64,000 bases of DNA from CAVVFX01 sp963747535 (GCA_963747535.1 CAVVFX010000025.1:62001-126000); one strand, 5' to 3'. Counted from the first letter of the stretch, positions 54,240 through 63,744 are shown. Made by a program: numbers and translations. Notes: generated by a model not told the origin, from the letters alone.

Positions 54240-56294
54240 TCAATTCGAGACGTTAACAGTAATCGCCGGAGACAAGTCAGTCTGGTTGTTGATGTCGTGC
54301 CCCCACACGGCGAGCGTGTGCTGCCCGTTTGTAAGCGTGGTCGTGTTGAGCGAGTAGGCCCACGGCGGGTTGTTGACCCGATTAGTGCCATACTCCTGGC
54401 CATCAACTATCAGGTAGGTGCCGGCGGCGTCAATCCCTACCGTTATCGCGGCAGTGACGGAAATAACGCCCGATATTGTCTGGCCCGCCGTGGGATACGT
54501 CACCGTGACTGCGTTGGAATAACTGGTGGGCGGCGAAGGCGGGGGCGGCGTGGGTGGCGCTCCGCTGTTGCTCACCGTGACCGTAATGGGTGCAGACACG
54601 TCCGTGTTGTTGCTTGTATCATGAGCCCACACAGCGAGCGTGTGCTGCCCGTTTGCGAGCGAGGTGGTGTCCAGCGGGTAGGTGAACGGCCCGTTCGTGG
54701 CGCGATAGGTGCCATACTCTGCATTGTCGACCAGCAGGTAGGAGCCGGCGGCATCAAGCCCCACGCTGATCGCGGCGGTGACGGTAATTGATCCCGATAG
54801 CGTTTGGCCCGCGGTGGGATACGTCACTGTGACAGCTGCAGACGAGGGCGTGGGTGTAGGCGTAGGTGTTGGTGTAGGCGTGGGTGTCGGCGCCGGCGTC
54901 CCGCTGTTGCTCACCGTGACCGTAATAGCGGCGGAAATGTCCGTATTGTTGCCCGTGTCGTGCGCCCACACGGCGAGCGTGTGCTGCCCGTTGGTGAGCG
55001 TTGTGGTGTCCAGTGTATAGTTGAACGGCCCGTAGACACGAGTCGTACCATACTCCGCGCCATCAACCAGCAGGTAGGAGCCGGCGGCATCAACCCCCAC
55101 GTTGACCGCGGCATTTACTGTGATCGTGCCTGACAACGTTTGACCTGCGGTGGGATAGGTCACTGTGACCGCCGCAGAGGTGGGCGGGGGCGTAGGTGTA
55201 GGTGTAGGAGACGGTGTAGGCGTAGGCGTGCCGCTGTTGCTCACGGTGACCGCAACCGCGGGGGAAATGTCCGTGTTGTTGCCCGTGTCGTGCGCCCACA
55301 CAGTCAGGGAGTGCTGCCCGTTGGTGAGCGTTGTGGTGTCCAGTGGATAGTTGAAGGGCCCGTAGACACGTGTCGTACCATACTCCTGGCCATCGACCAT
55401 CAGGTAGGACCCGGCGGCATCAACTCCCACGTTGAGCGTAGCGGTCACCGTGACCGTGCCTGACAATGTCTGACCCGCAGTGGGATAGGTTATGGTGACC
55501 GGCGGGAGTGGAGGCGAAGGCGGCGCAGGGGTTGGTGGGGTGGATGTCAGGGTAACTGGCGAAGGATTGTAGACAGCCGAACCGCCCAATATGGGCTGCA
55601 GTGCGTTGAACCATCTCTGCGCGACGATATACTCGCCCATCGGATTCGGATGGATGCCGTCGGCTTGATTGTCCGCAACCGGATCATATCCAGTATTCAA
55701 GTCCACCAGAATGATGGGAGACTGGGCAGTGCTCATTTGAGCGACCAATCCGGGCATCAGGGCATTAACGGCGTTTACTCCGGTATTGCGGGCGGCGTTG
55801 GTGGTTGGAAGGAGTTCTCCCAACAACACCATGACCTTTGGATTTGCGGCCCTTAGATTAGTGATGATCGCGGCCAGGCTGTTGATGTCGTTTTGGACGG
55901 TGACCGGATCTTGCTGGGAGCCAATGTCATTGGTGCCCAGCAGCATGAGCACGATGTTGGCATTATCCTGTGTCTCAAAGCCTTGAGCCTGTCCCACGAC
56001 AGTCGATGCCAGCACACCATACTGGCCTTGATTTGCAGTGTTAAAATCAGGATCCGGCGGCAGACAATTGGGGTAATTGACGTTCCACGTGCCAACAAAG
56101 GTGAAGTTGTCGCCGGAATTCTGCAGGGCATGCCAGAGTGCCCGCCGGTATGTATCATGACTGCAGTCGCCCTGCGTGATCGAGTCGCCCAGGGGCATGA
56201 TGCTCATCGTGCTGGCGGTAACCGCGGCCTGACCCGGCACGTGAGCGAACGCACCGAAAACCGTAAGCGCAAGGAGCAAAGATTGACGTCTCAT
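54240..56294 (-). CDS. Secreted SGNH/GDSL hydrolase with four repeated Ig-like domains
   Basis: The 684-residue exported protein has a signal peptide (SLLLALTVFGAFAHVPGQAA). An SGNH-hydrolase domain follows (about 30-240) with GDSITQGD (block I), LLGTNDIG (block III) and DGIHPNPMG (block V). After a proline-rich linker come four Ig-like repeats of about 85 residues, each starting VTVTYPTAGQTLSG-like and ending HDTGNNTDISPAITVTVSN. Proline/threonine linkers, (PT)n, separate the repeats. It would deacetylate or de-esterify an extracellular polysaccharide, the repeats acting as a stalk or binding domains. It stands alone and is convergent with the RidA operon. Confidence 0.87.
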   Translation of the reverse strand: MRRQSLLLALTVFGAFAHVPGQAAVTASTMSIMPLGDSITQGDCSHDTYRRALWHALQNSGDNFTFVGTWNVNYPNCLPPDPDFNTANQGQYGVLASTVVGQAQGFETQDNANIVLMLLGTNDIGSQQDPVTVQNDINSLAAIITNLRAANPKVMVLLGELLPTTNAARNTGVNAVNALMPGLVAQMSTAQSPIILVDLNTGYDPVADNQADGIHPNPMGEYIVAQRWFNALQPILGGSAVYNPSPVTLTSTPPTPAPPSPPLPPVTITYPTAGQTLSGTVTVTATLNVGVDAAGSYLMVDGQEYGTTRVYGPFNYPLDTTTLTNGQHSLTVWAHDTGNNTDISPAVAVTVSNSGTPTPTPSPTPTPTPPPTSAAVTVTYPTAGQTLSGTITVNAAVNVGVDAAGSYLLVDGAEYGTTRVYGPFNYTLDTTTLTNGQHTLAVWAHDTGNNTDISAAITVTVSNSGTPAPTPTPTPTPTPTPTPSSAAVTVTYPTAGQTLSGSITVTAAISVGLDAAGSYLLVDNAEYGTYRATNGPFTYPLDTTSLANGQHTLAVWAHDTSNNTDVSAPITVTVSNSGAPPTPPPPSPPTSYSNAVTVTYPTAGQTISGVISVTAAITVGIDAAGTYLIVDGQEYGTNRVNNPPWAYSLNTTTLTNGQHTLAVWGHDINNQTDLSPAITVNVSN
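54250..55500 (-). repeat. Four tandem repeats of about 330 bp
   Basis: Four copies of a unit beginning near 54491, 54818, 55153 and 55481 (positions of the shared TGGGATA(C/G)GT motif) are spaced 327-335 bp apart. They encode the Ig-like domains of the GDSL protein. Proline/threonine linker sequence makes the spacers nearly simple repeats, so the region is prone to copy-number change and assembly error. Confidence 0.8.
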
Positions 56295-56691
56295 TGTTAT
56301 ACGCTAGCCTAACACCCTAACCCTAACCGCTACGTTGAGTCAATTTAGTCGGAAGGCTGCGGGTAACTTATCACACAATTCATCGACGAGAACGTTCTTT
56401 CCCGCCTACCTCGCCTCCAGGTGGATATGCGATATTCACACCACCGCCCCGTGCTGTGGCAGCCTCTGGCTTCCAAGATGCCTGCTGCCTCGCGTTACCA
56501 AAGAAGAACAACTTTCAGCACCTGCGCGATCCGATCGCCGTCGCCGCTCATGTCAACGACTCCCGTTAGAGAACGAGCGTGCTTCCGAAGCTTCGCGCCG
56601 GTTGCGGAACTGAAGTGCCTCCTCGAAAATGGGCCGTCGTCGCGCTTCTGAGCGCGAGTATGATGATAGCTATGTCGACCGCGCGAATACA
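56295..56691. other. Divergent spacer between GDSL and epimerase genes
   Basis: Nearly 400 bases. Two copies of the unit CCCTAA occur at about 56310-56324 but nothing more telomere-like. A second copy of the hairpin repeat lies at 56633-56661. A short frame starting GTG 56612 and ending TGA 56695 overlaps the epimerase start by ATGA, but has no other support. Confidence 0.35.
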
Positions 56692-57618
56692 ATGACTACG
56701 ATCCTTGGCGCCGGCGGCCCCATCGCCAATGAACTCGCCAGGATCCTGGCGGCCAGGAAGACGCCCTTCCGGTTGGTAGGTCGCAATCCGAAACCGGTTG
56801 CCGGGGGCGAATTGTTGGCAGCAGATCTTGCCGATCGGGACCAGACTATCCGGGCAGTCGCCGGCTCGACCGTGGTGCATCTGCTCGTAGGTCTCAAGTA
56901 CGACCTTGGGGTTTGGCAGGAACTCTGGCCGCGGATCATGGCTAATACCATCGAAGCCTGCAAGCGGGCGGAGGCGAAGCTGATCTTCTTCGACAACGTC
57001 TACATGTATGGGAAGGTCAGTGGCCCGATGACGGAGACGACGCCGTACGCGCCGTGCTCGAAAAAGGGAGAGATCCGCGCAAAGATCGCGACCGCGCTGA
57101 TGGATGAAGTGCGGGCCGGCAGCCTGAGCGCGATGATCGCGCGCGCGGCGGATTTCTACGGACCCGATACCCAACACGGGGTACCGAACGTTCTGGTCTT
57201 TGAACCCTTCGCGAAAGCGGCCAAAGCGTCGTGGCTCGTCAACGCTGCCGTACCTCACTCGCTGACCTTTACCCCGGACGCAGCGCGTGGCCTGGCCATG
57301 CTGGCGGAGCGGGAGTCGGCGTGGAACCAGGTGTGGCATCTGCCAACCACGCCCGATCCGCCCACCGGCAAAGAGTTCATCGCCATGGCCGCGAAGGAAT
57401 TCGGCGGGGCGCCCAAATACCGGGTGTTGAGCAGACCGATTCTCTGGCTGGCCGGGTGGTTCAACCCTCAGGTTCGCGAGTCGTACGAGATGCTGTATCA
57501 GAGCGAATTTCCCTACCTGTTCGACTCGACAAAGTTCGCCAAAGAGTTCGGCTTCGCGGGAACCCCCTATCCGGAGGGAGTCCGCCTCGCCGCCGAATCC
57601 TATAAGAGGAAGGCGTGA
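56692..57618 (+). CDS. NAD-dependent epimerase/dehydratase-family protein
   Basis: The 308-residue Rossmann protein starts MTTILGAGGPIANELARILAARKTPFRLVGRN, an atypical GxGGxxxxE nucleotide-binding loop of extended short-chain dehydrogenases. KLIFFDNVYMYGKV contains the Y of the YxxxK active-site region. IARAADFYGPDTQHG and the terminal domain PKYRVLSRPILWLAGWFNPQV follow. It probably acts on nucleotide sugars or hydroxy-steroid-like compounds, and no substrate can be given. The stop is directly followed by the esterase ATG (TGAATG), implying coupling. Confidence 0.82.
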   Translation: MTTILGAGGPIANELARILAARKTPFRLVGRNPKPVAGGELLAADLADRDQTIRAVAGSTVVHLLVGLKYDLGVWQELWPRIMANTIEACKRAEAKLIFFDNVYMYGKVSGPMTETTPYAPCSKKGEIRAKIATALMDEVRAGSLSAMIARAADFYGPDTQHGVPNVLVFEPFAKAAKASWLVNAAVPHSLTFTPDAARGLAMLAERESAWNQVWHLPTTPDPPTGKEFIAMAAKEFGGAPKYRVLSRPILWLAGWFNPQVRESYEMLYQSEFPYLFDSTKFAKEFGFAGTPYPEGVRLAAESYKRKA

Positions 57619-58503
57619 ATGTTCCGGCGAATCGACGCCAGGCGTCGACCGTCGCCCATTGCCGTTCTCTGTTTCGCTTCGGTTCTCCTGACCTGCTGCC
57701 GCACCAACGAAAGCGAACCGCCCGACCAACCCCGGCTTGGTCCACACGTCGTCTTGCGTGACGTAGTTTTTCCGAGCGCTGCCCTTGGCCGTGAAATGCG
57801 ATACCGCGCGGTGTTCCCCGCTGCTATTCCATCGCTTGGGACGCTACCGGTCGCATATTTGCTCCATGGCAGCGGAGCTGATTTTCGCGAATGGTCAAAT
57901 CGCTCCGATGCCATGCCGTTTGCCCAAAGAATGGTTCTGGTGATGCCGCAAGGCGACTCCTCGTACTATGTCAACGCGGTAGATCGTCCAGCGGACCGGT
58001 ACGAAGACTACATCGTCCAGGACCTCATCTCGGACGTCGAAAGCCGGTTCCCGATCGGCAGGGGTCGCCTGAACCGCGCTATCGTAGGAGTCTCGATGGG
58101 GGGCTTCGGCGCGATCAAGATCGCGTTGAGTCACCCGGATCTCTTTGTCTTCGCCGGTGCGCTAAGTTCCGCGACGGATGTCCCGCGCCGCCCGTTCTCG
58201 ATTAGGCGAGTCCAGCAGTATCGCAACCTGCGTGCAATCTTCGGACCGTGGGGCAGTAGCGCGAGGCAGCGCAGCGACCCGCTTCTCCTTGCCCGGTCCG
58301 TGGACCCAACCCGCGCGCCCTACCTCTTTCTGACCTGCGGCGAAGGAGAAAGCTTGCTACGGCCGAATCGCGAGTTTGCCGCGGTGCTAACCAAGGAACA
58401 TCTGCCATTCGAGTTTCACGTTCTACCGGGTGGTCACGACTGGAGCCAGTGGAATAAACAGATCCCCGGCCTCTTTGCACGCCTCCTCTCCACCCTGCGA
58501 TAA
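57619..58503 (+). CDS. Esterase of the S-formylglutathione hydrolase/esterase D type, lipoprotein
   Basis: This 294-residue alpha/beta hydrolase has a lipoprotein-like signal (PIAVLCFASVLLTCC). Its oxyanion and catalytic features are LPVAYLLHGSGADFREW, the nucleophile elbow IVGVSMGGFGAIKIAL and the catalytic His in VLPGGHDWSQW. Aspartate lies near YLFLTCGEGESLL. It may deacylate carbohydrates (tannase/feruloyl esterase-like) outside the cytoplasm. The start codon directly follows the epimerase stop. Confidence 0.85.
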   Translation: MFRRIDARRRPSPIAVLCFASVLLTCCRTNESEPPDQPRLGPHVVLRDVVFPSAALGREMRYRAVFPAAIPSLGTLPVAYLLHGSGADFREWSNRSDAMPFAQRMVLVMPQGDSSYYVNAVDRPADRYEDYIVQDLISDVESRFPIGRGRLNRAIVGVSMGGFGAIKIALSHPDLFVFAGALSSATDVPRRPFSIRRVQQYRNLRAIFGPWGSSARQRSDPLLLARSVDPTRAPYLFLTCGEGESLLRPNREFAAVLTKEHLPFEFHVLPGGHDWSQWNKQIPGLFARLLSTLR

Positions 58504-58504
58504 C

Positions 58505-58640
58505 CGGTTCGAGCAGCCACGTGGCGCAGCCTCTCAGGCTGCCGTCTCGGCACTCATGCCGAGACGCTTTTCGCCGCTCCGGCCGGGCGTCCCGAATAGA
58601 GTCACGACAATTTCTGAGCCGCGACCGTAAGGGAGTCGGT
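58505..58640. repeat. Structured intergenic repeat region, possible terminator
   Basis: After the esterase stop the segment holds two hairpins: GCAGCC-TCTCA-GGCTGC near 58526 and the longer GTCTCGGCA-CTCA-TGCCGAGAC at 58544-58565, followed by GCTTTT. The motif CCGCGACCGTAAGGGAG near 58619-58635 is, from memory of related genomes, typical of a dispersed intergenic repeat in Acidobacteria. The longer hairpin could terminate the esterase transcript. Confidence 0.45.
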
Positions 58641-58726
58641 TGGGGGACGCGGCACGCCGTAGTATCTGCGCCACCTGCGTCGGAACACTACCTGCGGAGC
58701 AGTGCAACCTATCCGTGAACCCCTCT

Positions 58727-59980
58727 ATGAGGATAGAATGGAACTCTGTGAAACGCTCGACGCTCGTTCCGCTTCTCTTCCTCGGCGTCGTGTGGGCATC
58801 GTGGGGGCAGCAGCCGGAGGAACTGCGCCAGCGCATAAAGCAGACGCTCTTTGTGCCCGAACCACCTCCGGCGCTCGCGATCGTCCACTACGGCGACTTC
58901 GAGCCTGTGCCCGGCGTGGTCGCCGAGCGCATCAGCTATGGCACCGAGTTTGGCATGCGCATACCGGCGATTCTCTATCGCCCGGCGCATCCAGCCATGG
59001 GCAAAGCGCCGGCGATCGTGGTGGTCAACGGTCACGGCGGCGACAAATATTCCTGGTACTCTCCCTACGCCGGAATACTATACGCGCAGGCGGGGGCATT
59101 CGTGCTCACCTACGACCCAATCGGTGAAGGCGAGCGGAACAGTGAGCGCAAATCCACCACGCGCCAGCACGACATCCCTGTTCCGCCGGAGGAAATGGGT
59201 CGCCGCATGGCGGGCCTGATGATCACTGACGTGCGCCAGGCCGTCTCGTACCTGGCGCAACGGCCCGACGTCGATCCTGGCCGCATCGCCGCCGCCGGAT
59301 ATTCGATGGGTTCCTTCGTGTTGGGTATTACCTGCGCCATCGACACCCGCTTGCACGCGTGTGTGCTGGTCGGCGGCGGCAACCTGGATGGTCCCGGCGG
59401 CTATTGGGACCGGAGCAACCACACGATGTGCCAGGCCATCCCCTACAAGTCGCTGATGTTTCTGGGTGACCGCGGCGCAGTGCTCTATCATCTGCATGCC
59501 TTGCGCGGCGCAACGTTCGTCTTCAACGGCACGGCGGATGGCGTAGTGACGAGTGAACCCGAAGGGCCGGAGGCCTTCTTCGCGGATCTGCGGAGAAGGA
59601 CGATAGCCATGCACGGTAGCGCGCATAACGTCTTCGAATACGGCTTCGAGCCGGGCACCGGCCATCGTCCCTACTTTGTGACGCGGCCCGTGGCGTTGTG
59701 GATGGAGGGGCAGTTGCAATTTCCGAATTGGACACCGGCTGCGATTGCGCGCCTGCCCGAGACGCACATCGGAGAGTGGGCGCGCCGGCAGCACGTATTT
59801 ATCGAAGCGGCTTACGATACCGAGCTGCGGGAGGCCGGAGTGCGCGCTCTGGGGTCGGGGATTCCCGGCCTTACGCGCGAGCAACTTACCGCCGTGCCGC
59901 TCGCGGAATGGGAGCGGGAGAAGGATCGTTTTGTTTACGAGAAGTGGATCGAGCAGGCGCGGGCTGTGACCGGCAAGTAG
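58727..59980 (+). CDS. Alpha/beta hydrolase, acetyl xylan esterase/dienelactone hydrolase-like
   Basis: The 417-residue exported protein has a signal peptide (RSTLVPLLFLGVVWASWGQQ). The alpha/beta core includes PAIVVVNGHGGDKYSWYSP, FVLTYDPIGEGERNSE, the nucleophile in IAAAGYSMGSFVLG, and a C-terminal catalytic His in EPGTGHRPYFV. This arrangement resembles acetyl xylan esterases and glucuronoyl esterase-like hydrolases. The annotated frame is open to 58640; ATG 58727 and GTG 58748 (which starts exactly at the signal peptide KRSTL) are the realistic starts. It is convergent with the permease. Confidence 0.8.
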   Translation: MRIEWNSVKRSTLVPLLFLGVVWASWGQQPEELRQRIKQTLFVPEPPPALAIVHYGDFEPVPGVVAERISYGTEFGMRIPAILYRPAHPAMGKAPAIVVVNGHGGDKYSWYSPYAGILYAQAGAFVLTYDPIGEGERNSERKSTTRQHDIPVPPEEMGRRMAGLMITDVRQAVSYLAQRPDVDPGRIAAAGYSMGSFVLGITCAIDTRLHACVLVGGGNLDGPGGYWDRSNHTMCQAIPYKSLMFLGDRGAVLYHLHALRGATFVFNGTADGVVTSEPEGPEAFFADLRRRTIAMHGSAHNVFEYGFEPGTGHRPYFVTRPVALWMEGQLQFPNWTPAAIARLPETHIGEWARRQHVFIEAAYDTELREAGVRALGSGIPGLTREQLTAVPLAEWEREKDRFVYEKWIEQARAVTGK

Positions 59981-59984
59981 TTCA

Positions 59985-62417
59985 TCATTCGTACCGCAAG
60001 GCCACCATCGGATCCACCTTGGTGGCGCGTCGTGCGGGGACATAGCACGCCAGCACGGCCACCAGCATCAGGCTCAACGCTACTCCGCCAATCGTCCACG
60101 GATCGGCCTCGCTCACGCCGAACAGCAGGCTCTTCATCGTCCGCGCCAGTGCGATTGCCCCCGCCAGCCCAATCACCAGGCCCACCCCCACCCGGGCCAT
60201 GCCGCCGCCGATCACCAGGCGAAGAATAGCTCCCGCGCTGGCGCCCAGCGCCGACCGCAATCCCATCTCGTGCGTCCTTTGCGCTACCGAGTAGGAGATT
60301 ACGCCATAGATGCCAATCGCAGCCAGCAGCATCGCAATCGCGGCAAAGACAGCCATCAGCGCGGTGCGCAGCCGGTTCGGTCCCACGGACTCGGTTTTGA
60401 TTCGGGCCAGCGTCTTGAAATCCGAGAGCGGCTGATCGTGATCAATCTGCTGGACTGCCTGGACGATCGCCTGCTGCATCGTTTCCGGATTCCTGTCCCC
60501 CTTCACGATGAGGCTCACGTACTGACTTGGGCTCTGGCTGTAGGGAACATACATCCCCGGACTTTTGTCGTCGTCAAGACCGGAGATCTTTTCGTCCGCG
60601 ATGACCCCCACGATCTGCCACGGAATCTCCGGTCCAAGGTTAGGCTTGCCGTAAACAATCTCCTGAACTTCGATCCGCTGTCCGATGGGATTCTCGCCCT
60701 TGAAAAACCGTGCGGCCATCGTCTCGTTGATCACCGCGACTGGAGGGGAGCCTTTGATGTCGTGTCGATTGAGGCCGCGCCCGCGCTGCAGTGCGATGCC
60801 GAGTGAATGAAAATACGACGGGCTCACCATTTTGAAAAAGCAAGCGTTGCGGTTCGCACGGTCCTTGAGCGGCTTGCCGGCAATCTGAAAGGGCATCCCG
60901 TAACCCCAGCCTTGAAGGGGCAGTGCGGAGGTGATCGAGACTTCACGAATGCCTGGTAGTGCGCCCGCGGCGTCGAGTGTACGCTGCGTGAACTGAATAG
61001 CCTGGTCGCCATCCAGAATCTTGGTGGGAGAAAGCGGCAGCCTCATCGTTAGCACGTTGGTAGTATCGAATCCGGTGTGGACGTTCATGAGCTGGTCGAA
61101 ACTGCGGATCAGCAGTCCGGCGCCTGTCAACAGGATAAAAGCGAGCGCCGTTTCAGTAATCACCAGCGCGCTGCGCAAGCGTCCGCGAGCGCCCCCCGCA
61201 GTCGTGCCGCGCCCGCCCTCCTTCATCGATTCGGCAAGCCTGGGATTAGCTGCCTGCAGCGCCGGGGCTAACCCAAAAATGATCCCCGTCAGCAGCGAGA
61301 TCGCGAGCGTGAACAGAAGAACGCGCAGATCGATCCGGACGCTGGCTTCCGAAGGCAGCGTGAATGGCGGCGTGATGGCGTTGAGGCCGGCGACCATCGC
61401 GAACCCCAGTGCCAGCCCCAGCGCGCCGCCCGCCAGCGACAATAGAACGTTCTCGGCCAGAAACTGGCGAATGAGTCGCCTTCGGCTGGCGCCCAGCGAT
61501 GCCCGTATCGCCACTTCTCTCTCGCGCGACGTGCCGCGAGCCATGGTCAGATTGGCCAGGTTCGCGCATCCGATCAGCAGCACCGCGCCCACTGCACCCA
61601 GCAGCACATATAAGGATTGCCGCAATTGATCGCCGACGATCCGGTCCTCGAACCTGTCCACCGTCACACCCCAGCCCTTGTTCGAATCCGGGTAGAGTTT
61701 TGCGATGCGCTCGCCGATCACTTTCATTTGTGCCCGTGCCTGCTCGATGGTCACGCCTTCTTTCAGCCGCGCATAGGACACGAACCAGTGGAAATTTCGT
61801 GTCATATCCTTAGGCTGAAAAACCAGGGGCGTCCAGATCTCGCTGTATCTCCGGTCGAAAGGGCTCTCGGCGGGCAAGACGCCAATGATCGTGTGGGGCT
61901 CCGAATCAAGCAGAATCGTACGGCCGATGATATCCCTCGCCCCACCGAACTGGTTCTTCCAGAGCTTGTTGCTGAGGATCGCGGTGAGCGGTTTGCCTGG
62001 TTGATCCTCATCGGCTGCGAAGGTACGTCCAATGGCGGCGCGCACGCCGAAGATATCGAAATATCCGGCAGAAACTTTGGCCGCGCGCAACTGGATCGGC
62101 TTGCCCTCCCCGGTCATCGTCAGGGCATCGCCGCGCTGCGCTGCGAAATGGTCGAAGACCGTATTCTGATGCGCCCAATCGAGGTAATTTAAGGTTGAGA
62201 TGCCGTTCCGGTCGCCTCCGGGCGGCTTCTCCCATACCATACAGATTCGCTCGGGATGTTCGTACGGTAGCGGCTTCAGTAGAACCCCGTCGACATAACT
62301 GAAAATGGCGGTGTTGGCGCCGATCCCGAGGGCCAGTGTGAGGATGGCGACGGTCGCAAATCCGGGATTCTTGACGAGCATTCGTAAACCGAAGCGCAGG
62401 TCCTGGGCTAGTGACAT
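59985..62417 (-). CDS. ABC transporter permease, acidobacterial duplicated orphan type (MacB/FtsX-like)
   Basis: This 810-residue permease has two MacB-PCD/FtsX halves. A transmembrane start (GFATVAILTLALGIGANTAIFSYVDGVLLKPLPY) leads to a periplasmic domain of about 200 residues, then an FtsX triple-helix region (YVLLGAVGAVLLIGCANLANLTMARGTSREREVAIRASLGASRRRLIRQFL). The pattern repeats (VFAAIAMLLAAIGIYGVISYSVAQRTHEMGLRSALGAS, LVIGGGMARVGVGLVIGLAG). It ends ATKVDPMVALRYE. No ATPase gene is adjacent, as in the ADOP family common in Acidobacteria. It would translocate or expel a small molecule or lipid with a distant ATPase. Confidence 0.9.
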   Translation of the reverse strand: MSLAQDLRFGLRMLVKNPGFATVAILTLALGIGANTAIFSYVDGVLLKPLPYEHPERICMVWEKPPGGDRNGISTLNYLDWAHQNTVFDHFAAQRGDALTMTGEGKPIQLRAAKVSAGYFDIFGVRAAIGRTFAADEDQPGKPLTAILSNKLWKNQFGGARDIIGRTILLDSEPHTIIGVLPAESPFDRRYSEIWTPLVFQPKDMTRNFHWFVSYARLKEGVTIEQARAQMKVIGERIAKLYPDSNKGWGVTVDRFEDRIVGDQLRQSLYVLLGAVGAVLLIGCANLANLTMARGTSREREVAIRASLGASRRRLIRQFLAENVLLSLAGGALGLALGFAMVAGLNAITPPFTLPSEASVRIDLRVLLFTLAISLLTGIIFGLAPALQAANPRLAESMKEGGRGTTAGGARGRLRSALVITETALAFILLTGAGLLIRSFDQLMNVHTGFDTTNVLTMRLPLSPTKILDGDQAIQFTQRTLDAAGALPGIREVSITSALPLQGWGYGMPFQIAGKPLKDRANRNACFFKMVSPSYFHSLGIALQRGRGLNRHDIKGSPPVAVINETMAARFFKGENPIGQRIEVQEIVYGKPNLGPEIPWQIVGVIADEKISGLDDDKSPGMYVPYSQSPSQYVSLIVKGDRNPETMQQAIVQAVQQIDHDQPLSDFKTLARIKTESVGPNRLRTALMAVFAAIAMLLAAIGIYGVISYSVAQRTHEMGLRSALGASAGAILRLVIGGGMARVGVGLVIGLAGAIALARTMKSLLFGVSEADPWTIGGVALSLMLVAVLACYVPARRATKVDPMVALRYE

Positions 62418-62545
62418 AGGTAGTCTTGCCTTTAGACTCCGCTTCCACGGTTTTTGTTAGCAGCCGGCGGAACGGAGTAACGCCAGATATGGGGAACGCC
62501 AGATATAATGTACACGTTCGAAAATTTTGCAATCCAGGAGACCGC

Positions 62546-63328
62546 ATGGACCGCCGTTCTTTCGTTCAAGCCTTTGCAGGCGCGAGTATGCTCGCGCAGA
62601 CGGAAGCGCCGGTGGGCGCCCAAGCCCCGGCCGCCAGGACTCGCATGTACCGCATCGACTACTTCTACTACCGGCAGGGTGACCAGGCCAACCGCATTAA
62701 TCAGTTCTTCTCCTCCCAGGCGCCGCTGTTCCTCAAACACATACGCTCGCTCGGTGTATTCACAGCCGTCATGGCGCCCAAATTGCAAACGACGATGGTT
62801 CTGACCGGATTCGCGAGCGCCCAGGACATGGCCACTGCCGCCGCGAGCATCGAAGCCGATCCCGGCTATCAAAAAGCACACGCCGAGTTCGAGAGCGGCG
62901 CCGAGCCCCCCTTCGATTCTGCACAGCGCGTCCTGCTTCAGGCGACGAGTTTCTCCCCTGAGATCGCTGCGCCTGCCGAAAAGCCCAAGACTCCGCGCTA
63001 TTTCGAACTGCGCATCTATCACTCGCCCACGCTGCGCCAACTGGCCATGGTTCACGAGCGATTCGCGGGACCTGAAATCCGGATCTTTCACCGTTCGGGC
63101 GTGCATCCCATTCTGTATGCCGATACCATCATCGGACCCGAATTGCCAAACCTCACCTACCTGATTCCCTTCGCGTCCCTCGAGGACCGCGAGAAGGCGT
63201 GGGATGCCTTCAACGCCGATCCCGAATGGGTGAAGGTGCGCGCGGAATCAATCGCGCGCGGAGGGCAGATCGTGGACTACAACAACATCTCGTTGTGGCG
63301 GGCAACCGCGTACTCGCCGATTCAGTAA
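62546..63328 (+). CDS. NIPSNAP-family protein with Tat signal
   Basis: The 260-residue protein starts MDRRSFVQAFAGASMLAQT, a Tat-type signal, with a CCAGGAG box 6 bases before ATG 62546. Two NIPSNAP ferredoxin-like halves follow: MYRIDYFYYRQGDQANRINQFF to DPGYQKAHAEFE, and YFELRIYHSPTLRQLAMVHERF to DPEWVKVRAES. Family members are of unknown function, often next to sugar-processing genes. The start is divergent from the permease, 128 bases away. Confidence 0.85.
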   Translation: MDRRSFVQAFAGASMLAQTEAPVGAQAPAARTRMYRIDYFYYRQGDQANRINQFFSSQAPLFLKHIRSLGVFTAVMAPKLQTTMVLTGFASAQDMATAAASIEADPGYQKAHAEFESGAEPPFDSAQRVLLQATSFSPEIAAPAEKPKTPRYFELRIYHSPTLRQLAMVHERFAGPEIRIFHRSGVHPILYADTIIGPELPNLTYLIPFASLEDREKAWDAFNADPEWVKVRAESIARGGQIVDYNNISLWRATAYSPIQ

Positions 63329-63740
63329 CCGCGCGCCGTGAGGGATGTCGTGCGTTCTACCTAAGACCAGTCTAAACATCAGCGTCATAAGTAATTGCGC
63401 ATTGCTGCCGCAGTTCCGTAGGACAGACCATCGTTTTTTGTGGTCTGTCCGGCTGCGCAGCAGCCTCCGCAACTCTCACCCTGAGATTTCGGAAGTGACA
63501 ACCGGCGTGGGGTTGCAAGTCCTCGCATTCGAAAATGAGTCCCGTCTGAGTTACCGACAGCTGCAGGAGGGTCCCATCGGCGTATGCCGGCCTCCCGACT
63601 TGTAGGATCTCGCACATTCAACAGGGGGAGACACCTGTACGCCCGCGGTCTTTACGGTATCCTAATGTCTGAAGGTCGTTCAACGTATGAGCGGCCTTCC
63701 CCTCTGTAGGGTATTTCGACCACTAGAAGGAGTTCAACGT
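63329..63740. other. Intergenic region with dispersed repeat and duplicated leader
   Basis: No gene before 63741. It holds the complete copy of a dispersed 30-bp repeat with a perfect hairpin (63421-63450), and a hairpin at 63671-63699 whose loop repeats the start region of the next gene. The ORFs here on both strands show no domain. Confidence 0.5.
63411..63450 (+). repeat. Copy 2 of the dispersed repeat, with complete hairpin
   Basis: 63411-63440 matches 15441-15470 at 27 of 30 bases. Here the arms GGACAGACCA and TGGTCTGTCC (63421-63430/63441-63450) form a perfect 10-bp stem around a T-rich loop of 10 bases. It follows the NIPSNAP gene by about 90 bases and could serve as a transcription terminator. 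Confidence 0.7.
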
Positions 63741-63744
63741 ATGA
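63671..63744 (+). promoter_or_regulatory. Duplicated leader with start-codon repeat and hairpin
   Basis: GTTCAACGTATGA occurs at 63678-63690 and again at 63732-63744, the second carrying the ATG of the small gene behind AAGGAG. The first lies in the loop of a hairpin (GAAGGTCG 63671-63678 with CGGCCTTC 63692-63699, one G-T wobble). The two ATGs are 54 bases apart in the same frame, so the first could be a decoy or an alternative start. Confidence 0.5.

Noticed and set aside
56305..56330. Telomere-like CCCTAA units
   Set aside because: Only two units, no array.
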